A DNA stretch of 64,000 nt. Origin: Lachnospiraceae bacterium JC7. Its GTDB lineage: Bacteria; Bacillota; Clostridia; Lachnospirales; Lachnospiraceae. Within the stretch, counting starts at the first letter, position 1; each line of letters opens with the position of its first letter. The stretch is from assembly GCA_000513555.1 (NCBI GenBank), contig ALYD01000002.1, positions 122,461 to 186,460 of the forward strand, in the 5' to 3' direction. Below the pieces are notes generated by a model that saw only the letters and a program-made list of their open reading frames with translations, did no database searches and was not told where the DNA came from. The translations under genes were made by a program, and so were the position numbers. This document shows, piece after piece, positions 37,108 through 45,176 of this stretch.

Positions 37108-38034
37108 TCATAACCGGAAATATTTCTTCATAAGCTCAGAAAGGTAGTCCTCAGCTTCTTTATACTCATCATATAAATTTACCATAAAACCATGATGACT
37201 GTTGCTGAAGCATTTATAATTTCCGGGCACTCCGTTATCACGGAGCATAGCATTATATTTCTTTGTTGATCTTGTAAGTGTATCAAGTCCTGCTGTGATG
37301 ATTTCAGTCGGGAGAAGTCCCTTGATATGCTCTGAATTGCTATAAGTTAAAGATACATCAAAATTTGCTCTTTCTTTTTGATTTGTATTGTAAAAGAAAC
37401 CATAGTATTCTGAACGAAGTGCTCTCTCATCAATATCTTTTCCATCAAACTGATCTTCTACATTATCTGATGGCATATAACAGAGAATCTGGGCACGAAT
37501 GTTAAGACCTTCGGCATTATACTTCCTTCTCTCACTTACTGCCGCTATCAGATTTCCTCCCGCACTCTGTCCGCAAAGTACAACATTGGAAGGATCACCG
37601 CCCCATCCGGGAAGAAGCCGGGACAGCTCTGAAAGTAATGCTTCTATTTCGATCAATGCAGCCGGATAAGGAGCTTCCGGAGCAAGCACATAATCAACGT
37701 CACAGACAAGTATATTCAGCCTGTTGGCAAGTCTTCTGCAGAAAAATATGTCTCTGTAGCCATGAGGAAGTGTCCATCCTCCACCATGGACATTGACCAT
37801 TACAGGAAGCTTTGTATTTTCTGCTCCCTCCGGTCTCACAAGATATATATGTGTTCTTCCAAAGGATGTCTCCTGATATATCTCTTCAAGGCATGTCTCT
37901 TCATCAAGGGAATGCATCAGTTTTTCTGTTTCTTCATCAAAGCCCTTTAACGTATTCCTGAATTCTTCTGCCTTAAGTATCAGCTCTTCTCTTGAGAGCT
38001 TTTCACATTCTTTTAAAAATTCTTCTCTTTTCAT
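37108..38034 (-). CDS. Alpha/beta-hydrolase esterase (HSL/Aes family)
   Basis: A 308-residue cytoplasmic carboxylesterase. The oxyanion motif HGGGWTLPHG is near residues 84-93, the nucleophile in CGQSAGGNL near 150, and the catalytic Asp/His are probably in TAGLDTLT and NSHHGFM near the C-terminus. No signal peptide, so it acts on an imported ester. Its setting between two sugar-acid dehydratases and next to an anion carrier suggests it de-esterifies a sugar-acid substrate. A 7-bp hairpin (38051-38057 with 38067-38073) lies just before its AAGGA site and could affect translation. Confidence 0.85.
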   Translation of the reverse strand: MKREEFLKECEKLSREELILKAEEFRNTLKGFDEETEKLMHSLDEETCLEEIYQETSFGRTHIYLVRPEGAENTKLPVMVNVHGGGWTLPHGYRDIFFCRRLANRLNILVCDVDYVLAPEAPYPAALIEIEALLSELSRLLPGWGGDPSNVVLCGQSAGGNLIAAVSERRKYNAEGLNIRAQILCYMPSDNVEDQFDGKDIDERALRSEYYGFFYNTNQKERANFDVSLTYSNSEHIKGLLPTEIITAGLDTLTRSTKKYNAMLRDNGVPGNYKCFSNSHHGFMVNLYDEYKEAEDYLSELMKKYFRL

Positions 38035-38200
38035 ATCAATATCCTTCCAGTTCAGGCGTTCTTTCTGCCTGAATATCTGAAGTACAGATACATTATCAAT
38101 AATTTCAAATATTACATGTCATCCCCGTATTTAATTCCAACGCAACAATTGTATTGGGTGCAAAATGCGGGGATGTATTTATAAATATTGTCTCAAACTA

Positions 38201-39529
38201 TCAGATTACAGGCATAACTGTCATGATCCAGCCTATTGTAATCACCGCTGCACAAAGTGCATATAGCCAGCCTCCCTTCAGGAGATCTTTCTGACTGTAT
38301 CCGCCGTATTCCATCATATAAGGAACAGCTCCTGTTGCCATAGGTGTCATAAAAGCTGTGAGACAGGCAGCCTGAATAAGAATGATAAGTCCAACCGGAT
38401 TTCCGCCAATCTGCTGGCATGTTGCTACAGCGATAGGGATGAATATAAGCATGGTTCCTCTGTTTGACATGAACTGGGTAAGTACAAAAGGAATGATAAA
38501 GAAAACAAGTCCGATAAGGTAATTATTGTTAAGCTTATCGGCAAGAGTACCAATGTGTCCTCCAATCATCTGTCCTGCTCCTGTTCCGGAAAGTGCTCCT
38601 GACATGGCAAGTGCCCCAACAACCAGAAGAAGCATGCTCAAAGGTACGGCCTGAACAGCCTCACGCGGCTTCAATACACCGAAAATTATCATAAGAACTG
38701 CTCCAAGAAGACAAATCTGCCATATCTGAATCTGTGGCATAACTGTTGCCTGAAGCATAAGAGCTGCGGCTGTTCCGAAGAAGATAAGAATACCGGCAAT
38801 CTCAGAAATTCCCGGCAGCGGAGCAGTTGCCGGCTTTTTCTTGTCAATTGTTTTGTTTCCGTCGGTTTCAGTGACATTTTTCTCTGCAGGAGTGAACTTA
38901 TGAGCCAAAAAGGCAGAAAATACAACAGTGAAGATAAGAAGCGGAAGTCGCGCGATCATAGGATCAAAGAACTGAACTTCCGGTATGATTCCTGTAAAGC
39001 CTTCAAGTTTTTCATAGTAAGAAGCTATATACCCGTTAAGCTCCGCAGCCTGTGTGGCACCTGTTCCTATAGGAAGCGTACAGCAGGTTGAAATAGCAGT
39101 GATTCCAAGGGGTAGAGAGATCTTAGCTGCTGAAAATCCCAAATCCTCTGCTGACTTCAGGCAAAGAGGTGCCACGATACCAAATACAACAACAGGACTC
39201 TGTACCATCTGGCTTAAAAGCATTGCCAGAAGGCAATATGCAAGCAGTACCTTTACAAGTGAACCTTTTGCAAGTGAAGATATCTTACGGGCGAGATTAG
39301 TGCAGAATGCCGTTCTGTTAAAACCGGCAGCAACAACGCTCATGGTAGCGATCATGATAACATTACTGTTTGAAAAATACGAAAGAGCATCCTTTGCAGT
39401 CAAACATCCGGTAAGTGAAAGTGCAACAACTGAAAGCATTGACACAGTGCCAAGACTCCAGGTATTTGTCATGTATCCTATACAAGTAAGTACAAAAATA
39501 ACCAAACATATTATAAGCTGAGTTTCCAT
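38201..39529 (-). CDS. SLC13/DASS-type anion transporter
   Basis: A 442-residue integral membrane protein with about 11-12 helices. It shows repeated hairpin segments of the ion-transporter superfamily: GITAISTCCTLPIGTGATQAA in the first half and AACLTAFMTPMATGAVPYMM in the second, and a polar central loop near residue 225. This is the pattern of citrate/dicarboxylate or sulfate sodium symporters (DASS/CitMHS-like). In this island the expected cargo is a sugar acid or its ester. It lies between the esterase and dehydratase 2. Confidence 0.85.
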   Translation of the reverse strand: METQLIICLVIFVLTCIGYMTNTWSLGTVSMLSVVALSLTGCLTAKDALSYFSNSNVIMIATMSVVAAGFNRTAFCTNLARKISSLAKGSLVKVLLAYCLLAMLLSQMVQSPVVVFGIVAPLCLKSAEDLGFSAAKISLPLGITAISTCCTLPIGTGATQAAELNGYIASYYEKLEGFTGIIPEVQFFDPMIARLPLLIFTVVFSAFLAHKFTPAEKNVTETDGNKTIDKKKPATAPLPGISEIAGILIFFGTAAALMLQATVMPQIQIWQICLLGAVLMIIFGVLKPREAVQAVPLSMLLLVVGALAMSGALSGTGAGQMIGGHIGTLADKLNNNYLIGLVFFIIPFVLTQFMSNRGTMLIFIPIAVATCQQIGGNPVGLIILIQAACLTAFMTPMATGAVPYMMEYGGYSQKDLLKGGWLYALCAAVITIGWIMTVMPVI

Positions 39530-39637
39530 ATCATTTTCCCTTTATTCATACTCATTATGTGTGCAATATTTATTTTGTGGCTCATTTATTTTGTTAGTAC
39601 ATACACCTAATATGTGTTAAATATTTTTTTAGACCGA

Positions 39638-40813
39638 TTACTGATCACATATTGATCCGTCGAAATTCAGTCTTGTCATGACCTGATGAGGTCTGAATGG
39701 AAATCTGTCTTCAACATCAGGTATAAGTTCAATGCCTATTCCCGGACGTTCCGGAACAGTAAGATATCCATCCTTAAATTCTGCAATCTGATCCACCATG
39801 TCACATTGGCGGAGTTTCACACCGGAGCCTGTCAGATGATCCGCAGTCGAAGCAGCATAAGGATTAGGATACTCGGTGATTGCGACATTATCCGTAGCTG
39901 CAACGAACTGGAGTACAGCATTGGTCATCACAGGGCTGCATGGGTTATGCGGTATCAGACTCTTATGATGAGCTTCAGCAACAGCTGCTATCTTCTTTAT
40001 GCCTGTGAATCCTCCGCATACTCCGAGAGATGCCCTCACGTAGCTGCATGCATTTTTCTCAAGCAGCATCTCAAACTCATGATAGGTATTGATTCTCTCG
40101 CCGGTAGCTATAGGAATACGGCATTGAGATGCTACTCTACCCATCTCATCGAAATTGTCCGGTCGGATGGGATCCTCCAGGAACATCGGGTTGTATGGTT
40201 CAAGTCTCGCAGAAAGCTGTACCGCAAGTCCCGGTTCCAGACGACGGTGAAGTTCGAGGCACAGGTCAACATCTTTACCCACCGCTTCTCTCACCTTTGC
40301 TATGCGTCTCTCGGCCTTATAAAGAAGGGCTGTGTTGTTGTCCTTAAAAGGTTCTGTCCTTGGCTCATCCAGATATGGATTCAAATGACCAAGTGCTGTA
40401 AAACCTTCTTCTTTTCCACGGATTGCTGATTCCACAAGTTCTTCTTCTGTTCGCCCGGATACATGGTTATATACTCTGACCTTATCTCTTACCTTTCCGC
40501 CCAAAAGTCTGTAGACAGGAACATTAAATAGCTTTCCTGCTATATCGTATAAAGCGATGTCTATAGCTGAAATTGCCCCCATCATGGCAGCTCCTCTGAA
40601 ATGGGAGAACCTGTACATATACTGCCAATGCTTCTCTATATCAAGGGGATTCTGTCCAACCAGGTAATCCTTCATCATAATTATGGCCTGAGCCGAAGCT
40701 TCAAGAAGACCCCAGGCTCCACTCTCACCAAGACCTGTGATTCCCTCATCTGTTTCTATCTTTACATAAACCGCACGATTGGCACGGATGACTTTTAAAT
40801 CAGTGATCTTCAT
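39638..40813 (-). CDS. Enolase-superfamily sugar-acid dehydratase 2
   Basis: A 391-residue homologue of dehydratase 1: MKITDLKVIRANRAVYVKIE, ITGLGESGAWG, AISAIDIALYDIAGKLFNVPVYRLLGG, DLCLELHRRLEP, MFLEDPIRPDNFDEM, PIATGERINTYHEF and LIPHNPCSPVMTNA. It lacks a KxK and has a loop FTALGHLNPYLDEPRTEPF where the lysines would be, the arrangement of the mannonate/galactonate dehydratase branch. Substrate not determinable. It starts about 170 bases after dehydratase 3 in the same direction. Confidence 0.82.
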   Translation of the reverse strand: MKITDLKVIRANRAVYVKIETDEGITGLGESGAWGLLEASAQAIIMMKDYLVGQNPLDIEKHWQYMYRFSHFRGAAMMGAISAIDIALYDIAGKLFNVPVYRLLGGKVRDKVRVYNHVSGRTEEELVESAIRGKEEGFTALGHLNPYLDEPRTEPFKDNNTALLYKAERRIAKVREAVGKDVDLCLELHRRLEPGLAVQLSARLEPYNPMFLEDPIRPDNFDEMGRVASQCRIPIATGERINTYHEFEMLLEKNACSYVRASLGVCGGFTGIKKIAAVAEAHHKSLIPHNPCSPVMTNAVLQFVAATDNVAITEYPNPYAASTADHLTGSGVKLRQCDMVDQIAEFKDGYLTVPERPGIGIELIPDVEDRFPFRPHQVMTRLNFDGSICDQ

Positions 40814-40983
40814 TTATTTTTCCTTTTGTCTGTTTCTTTTTACATTACTTATATATGTTATGTAGTACTGTGATCATGACGATATAAGGGGGATATCTTC
40901 ATGAAACAGTGCTACACGTCATAACGAAATATATAAAGTTTCTATTCAGAGTTTCTATAGTGATGAGTCCTTAATCCTACACA

Positions 40984-42057
40984 TCAGACTCTGAAGGCTT
41001 CCAATACACTTCTGTTTATATCCAGTCCGGCTCCCGGGGCTTCAGATGGTGATACTGTTCCATCCGGATTCATGACTACAGGATTTTGGAAAGCTTCATA
41101 AACCTTTGCGTCATACTGAGGCGGATAGAATTCTGCAATGGTCGCATTTGGTACCGCGCAGTCGAGATGTACATGCACCTGTTGCTGGCCATGAGGACTC
41201 ATATCAAGTCCGAATGCATCTGCCATACCTGCGACCTTCATATACTCGGTGACGCCGCCCATACAGGTGGCATCGGGATTCAGGATACTTATTGATCTCG
41301 AATTAATAAGATCTCGGAAGCCGAATCTGGAAACCTCGTTCTCACCTCCGGATATAGGAATAAGAAGCTTTTCAGATACCTTTCTGTATCCTTCGTAATC
41401 ATCTGCATCAACCGGTTCCTCAAACCAATAAGGATGATATTCCTCAACCATCTTTCCGAATTCGATGGCTTCATAAAAACGATAAGCAGAATTGGCATCA
41501 AGCATCAGTTTGATATCATCTCCCACAGCTTCACGTACTGCTCTTACCCTTGCCGCATCTTCTTTAAGTGAAACACCACCAACCTTCATCTTTATAGCCC
41601 GGGCGCCCCAGCTAACATACTCCTCCATCTCCTTCTGAAGCTCGGGAAGACCTTTTCCCTCTGCGTAGTAACCGCCGGCAACATAGAAAGGGATCTTTTC
41701 CTTTGCTCCGCCAAGAAGCTTATAAAGAGGCATTCCTGCAGCCTTCGCCTTTATGTCCCAGAGGGCAATGTCTATGGCGGACACCGTTTTCATGGAAGTT
41801 CCGCGCCGGCCTATGAACTTTGGAACATAGGTGACCTGAAAGATTTTTTCAGTATCAAGGGGATCCATCCCCATAATCTTTTTTCCCATGGACTCTGCAA
41901 ACTCAATTGCCCATGAACACCCGTATCCCGTGATTCCCTCATCAGTGTCGATAACTAAAAGATTCAATTCATTATGTGTGTAAATGTGCTTACCGTTTGC
42001 GATGGGTTTTTCCTTCGGCCATCGATAATGTTCAACTCTTACGTCTGTGATCTTCAT
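40984..42057 (-). CDS. Enolase-superfamily racemase/dehydratase 3 (mandelate-racemase subgroup)
   Basis: A 357-residue enzyme more like the mandelate racemase subgroup than its two neighbours: the KxK general base is present in AIKMKVGGVSLKEDAARV, and metal ligands appear in LMLDANSAYRF, YWFEEPVDADD and ISGGENEVSRFG, with a histidine in DMSPHGQQQVHVHLD. It may epimerise or dehydrate a different sugar acid. The ATG at 42057 has GGAG eight bases upstream; an earlier frame start at 42153 adds 32 unrelated residues. It is divergent from the LysR gene and likely the first gene of the regulated operon. Confidence 0.85.
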   Translation of the reverse strand: MKITDVRVEHYRWPKEKPIANGKHIYTHNELNLLVIDTDEGITGYGCSWAIEFAESMGKKIMGMDPLDTEKIFQVTYVPKFIGRRGTSMKTVSAIDIALWDIKAKAAGMPLYKLLGGAKEKIPFYVAGGYYAEGKGLPELQKEMEEYVSWGARAIKMKVGGVSLKEDAARVRAVREAVGDDIKLMLDANSAYRFYEAIEFGKMVEEYHPYWFEEPVDADDYEGYRKVSEKLLIPISGGENEVSRFGFRDLINSRSISILNPDATCMGGVTEYMKVAGMADAFGLDMSPHGQQQVHVHLDCAVPNATIAEFYPPQYDAKVYEAFQNPVVMNPDGTVSPSEAPGAGLDINRSVLEAFRV

Positions 42058-42173
42058 ATTCTTCTCCAAATCATCACTATAAATATTATTTATTTTATAT
42101 CGCCTTTGTTTATTTATGAGTACATAATATTCTTGATAATGCTGGCAGTCCAATATATAATCAAATCGAAATC

Positions 42174-42188
42174 ATCAATATTATTGAT
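42174..42188. promoter_or_regulatory. Probable LysR operator (ATC-N9-GAT)
   Basis: ATCAATATTATTGAT is a perfect dyad with the ATC-N9-GAT form used by several LysR regulators. It lies in the 218-bp divergent region, 88 bp from the LysR start codon and 117 bp from the dehydratase 3 start. Further ATCAA half-sites flank it. Confidence 0.55.
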
Positions 42189-42275
42189 AACATCAATTTT
42201 CTTTATCGTCACATCAAATTTGCTTATAAAAAAGCGTCACTGCCGATACTGGCAGCAACGCTATTAGGGTGAACC

Positions 42276-43280
42276 ATGTTATATGAAAAACTTGATTATG
42301 TTATAGCAATCGCAGAAGAAGCTAATTTAACGAGAGCTGCCAAAAGACTGTATATATCTCAGCCAACACTCACCATGTATCTAAACAGACTTGAGGAATC
42401 TTTAGGCGTAACTCTTTTTGACAGACGAAAGAACCCCATCAGGCTCACTGAAGCTGGGGCATATTACATAAAAAAAATGAAGGAGATTTCTGACTCCGAA
42501 CAAGCATTGAGAAACGAGATACGCTCTGTAGAACATCCTCTGGAGAGCTTTTCCATAGGCATCGGGAGAGTAAGAGGCCATAATTGGCTGCCGCCTCTTC
42601 TTCGTACACTTATAAACCGCTACCCTCATGTGAACTTCCGAGCGGTACAGGACTCAGAAAAGAATCTGTTAAATCAGTTTCATGCTTTGAATCTGGATAT
42701 TCTGATAGGCTCTTTTTCAGATGCTGTGCTTCAGTCAGGCGCATCAAAAAAACTTCAAATGAAAAGACGAATACTTTGCAAGGAAGGGATGCTTTTTATC
42801 GCTCATAAAGACTATAAGCTTGTTCCTGAGAATCTGAGAAACACCGTTACCCCGAAGTCACCTTATATTATCGATCCGGAAAGACTGAATGGACTTCCAT
42901 TCATAGCTTCATCTGTAACTACAGGAATGTCATCGACCTTTGATATGGTGTTAAATCTTCACCATATTACCCCGGGACGAATACTCTATATTGATAACCA
43001 GAGCACCGGTCTTTCACTGGTCGCAGAAGGTCTGGGAATACAGCTTATAAGCACCGCCATTCTCTCAACATTGGAAAAGCATTATTCTCCTACAGATCTT
43101 GATTACATGCTTCTTCCAAACATGACAGCCACCAGATCAAGTTATGTTCTTTGGGCTGCGGAAACAGAAAAATATCAGCTGGTTCAAAGTACCGACCGTA
43201 TACTTCGTGATGAGATACTGATCCATATGCCTTTTAATGAAATAATCCCTGAAGAACAGACTTTGATCGAAGACCTATGA
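42276..43280 (+). CDS. LysR-family transcriptional regulator
   Basis: A 334-residue regulator, one of few plus-strand genes. N-terminal helix-turn-helix at residues 1-60 (YVIAIAEEANLTRAAKRLYISQPTLTMYLNRLEESLGVTLFDRR), followed by the two-lobed inducer-binding domain from about residue 90 (FSIGIGRVRGHNWLPPLL, and LVAEGLGIQLI). AGGGTG site before the ATG. It is divergent from dehydratase 3 and is the obvious activator of the sugar-acid operon at 35.9-42.1 kb, with the inducer presumably the sugar acid. Confidence 0.92.
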   Translation: MLYEKLDYVIAIAEEANLTRAAKRLYISQPTLTMYLNRLEESLGVTLFDRRKNPIRLTEAGAYYIKKMKEISDSEQALRNEIRSVEHPLESFSIGIGRVRGHNWLPPLLRTLINRYPHVNFRAVQDSEKNLLNQFHALNLDILIGSFSDAVLQSGASKKLQMKRRILCKEGMLFIAHKDYKLVPENLRNTVTPKSPYIIDPERLNGLPFIASSVTTGMSSTFDMVLNLHHITPGRILYIDNQSTGLSLVAEGLGIQLISTAILSTLEKHYSPTDLDYMLLPNMTATRSSYVLWAAETEKYQLVQSTDRILRDEILIHMPFNEIIPEEQTLIEDL

Positions 43281-43440
43281 GATTCTATACCGTACTGTTT
43301 TTAGTTCGTGAACCAGTTCAGTAAAATCCGGAACCCTAAGTAGCTTTTATATAATCAGGGCTGTATATCATAGTTTCATTGTTTTGCTGACGGTAAAAAC
43401 CTAATCAGCGTCTAGCGTGTGGTCACACCCCAAAACAAAA

Positions 43441-43462
43441 GGAGCCGATTTTATCCGGCTCC
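43441..43462 (-). terminator. Terminator of the DUF4143 ATPase gene
   Basis: GGAGCCG / CGGCTCC stem with an 8-base loop, followed on the minus strand by TTTTGTTTTG. It lies about 100 bases beyond the ATPase stop. From 43463 to 43564 there is no complete gene, only a short in-frame tail (see findings). Confidence 0.8.
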
Positions 43463-43564
43463 CAAAACAGAACTATTGTATTTCAGATTAAAGGTACTTC
43501 TTTCCCTCGCCCCAGGCCTTTCCGATCCGCTCTCCCGGAGACCTCACACCCTTCTTAATTTAAA

Positions 43565-44836
43565 TCAGTTATCTTTTCCTAATAAAAATTTGTATGCAGG
43601 AATCACTTTTATTATAAAACCATCTTTAGAGATTGTTTGTTCTTCCTCACTGGTTATTATGATAAGGTGACGTGCTCCTTCAGTTTTTTTTGCAAAAGAT
43701 ATCAAACTCTTTGTTTCTCTTTCCTCTGCATTTTCTAAGCTATATGCAACTTGGATAGCACAGTTTTCTTCCGGAATATAAAAATCAATATCTATCCCTG
43801 TTTGTGTAGATTTGAAATAGTATACATTATCTCCATACTTACGTTTAAGATATACAGCAACTGCATTCTCCAATAATGTTGATGATTTATCTACAAGAAA
43901 TAATGACAATAGCCCATTATCGTAAAAATAAAATCTAGGAGTACTCTCTTTTTCTGCAAATTTATTGACATAATTCTTAGTTCTAAAGAGTAAATAGGCA
44001 TTTTCTGCATATGACACATAATCTATCATTGAATCCGTCGATGTCTTGATTCCAGTAGCTTTTACATTTCCGGCTAGTGTAGTGAAAGAAATCTCATGCA
44101 TCACTGTTTCAGCTATTTTCTTTATCATAAGCCTGAGTGCCATCTTATTATTTACTTTTTCACGTTCTATAATGTCACCTAGGATAACTTTCTCATAAAC
44201 GCTCTTAATATATTCTCTTTTGTTGAATAATAGTTGTGCTTCAGGAAAACCTCCACTCATAATATATTCCTGACTGCCTCTGCGGATCTTTGCAACTTTA
44301 GCGGTTGTGAGCAGTGCCTTTTCATCATGCTCAATTTTCTTATAATCCAGCGATTCATAAAGTGAAAAAGGCATTATCATTTTGGAAAGGTATCTTCCTC
44401 CAAGAATTCTTTCCATTTCGGAACTAAGCATTTTTGCGTTGCTTCCTGTGATATATACATGCTTTTTCTGATCCGCCATTCTTCTGGCAAAATGCTCCCA
44501 TCCTTCAATAATCTGGATTTCATCAAAAAAATAATAAACTTCTTTAGCATTTGTTAATTCATAAGCAGTCTCAAGGATGTCATTAAAATCATCTTTCGTG
44601 AAACCTAATAATCTATCATCCTCAAAATTGACATATACTATCTGTGACCAGTCACAGCCTGCGTCTACGAGTTCTCTCGCAATCTTGTATAGGAGTGTAG
44701 ATTTTCCAGCTCTTCTAAGTCCGACCAGAATGTAATTGATATTCTTTTCAAAATTATATTCACGATCAATAATCTCGGCATTTTGTATAACCTCAATTTG
44801 ATCTAAAATTACCTGTTTCAGTATACTATGATTCAT
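43565..44836 (-). CDS. AAA-family ATPase with DUF4143 domain
   Basis: A 423-residue protein of the widespread single-gene ATPase family. P-loop NYILVGLRRAGKSTLLYK near residues 32-48, Walker B YYFFDEIQIIEGW, sensor region HVYITGSNAKML, then the DUF4143 C-terminal region with FYFYDNGLLSLFL and the nuclease-fold-like YYFKSTQTGIDIDFYIPEE. These proteins are common, often horizontally transferred, and of unresolved function. ATG at 44836 with GGAGG. It stands alone, flanked by terminators, and looks like independent cargo. Confidence 0.85.
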   Translation of the reverse strand: MNHSILKQVILDQIEVIQNAEIIDREYNFEKNINYILVGLRRAGKSTLLYKIARELVDAGCDWSQIVYVNFEDDRLLGFTKDDFNDILETAYELTNAKEVYYFFDEIQIIEGWEHFARRMADQKKHVYITGSNAKMLSSEMERILGGRYLSKMIMPFSLYESLDYKKIEHDEKALLTTAKVAKIRRGSQEYIMSGGFPEAQLLFNKREYIKSVYEKVILGDIIEREKVNNKMALRLMIKKIAETVMHEISFTTLAGNVKATGIKTSTDSMIDYVSYAENAYLLFRTKNYVNKFAEKESTPRFYFYDNGLLSLFLVDKSSTLLENAVAVYLKRKYGDNVYYFKSTQTGIDIDFYIPEENCAIQVAYSLENAEERETKSLISFAKKTEGARHLIIITSEEEQTISKDGFIIKVIPAYKFLLGKDN

Positions 44837-44952
44837 GATCCCTCCATTAATCATCCTGCCAGCACGATACTTTTATATTATTTTATCGTGCGCGTACTAC
44901 ATTATCAATATTATTTGTCGTATGCGAAATAAAATGTTGATTTACTAAAAAA

Positions 44953-44972
44953 CCAGGAGCGGACACTCCTGG
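44953..44972. terminator. Bidirectional-looking terminator after cbiD
   Basis: CCAGGAG-CGGACA-CTCCTGG, with A/T runs on both sides, so it can end transcripts from either direction. It follows the cbiD/small-ORF transcript on the minus strand. Confidence 0.85.
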
Positions 44973-45052
44973 CTTTTTTAGTATTATTCATTTATCTAAT
45001 ATGCCAAAAACCAACTTAACGTAGACTCATTATTAACATTTTTTAATGAAGG

Positions 45053-45172
45053 CTAAGCTATCTTTTTTACAGGCTCAATCACAAAAGTTACTGTTTTAGC
45101 ACTACTATTCCCTTTTTCAAAATCAATGGCTTCTTGTAAACCTTCTTTTAAATCATCAAACAAGGAACTCAT
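45053..45172 (-). pseudogene. Truncated HTH antitoxin-like ORF (39 aa)
   Basis: A short frame starting 4 bases after the cbiD stop, with a strong GGGAGG site and ATG. The protein starts MSSLFDDLKEGLQEAIDFEK and ends in VTFVIEPVKK plus two residues. This is the usual N-terminus of a small helix-turn-helix antitoxin (HigA/NadS-like), and the frame stops exactly where the helix-turn-helix would begin. No toxin gene is beside it, so it is probably a remnant. Family resemblance is from memory of the sequence pattern. Confidence 0.5.
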
Positions 45173-45176
45173 GTTG

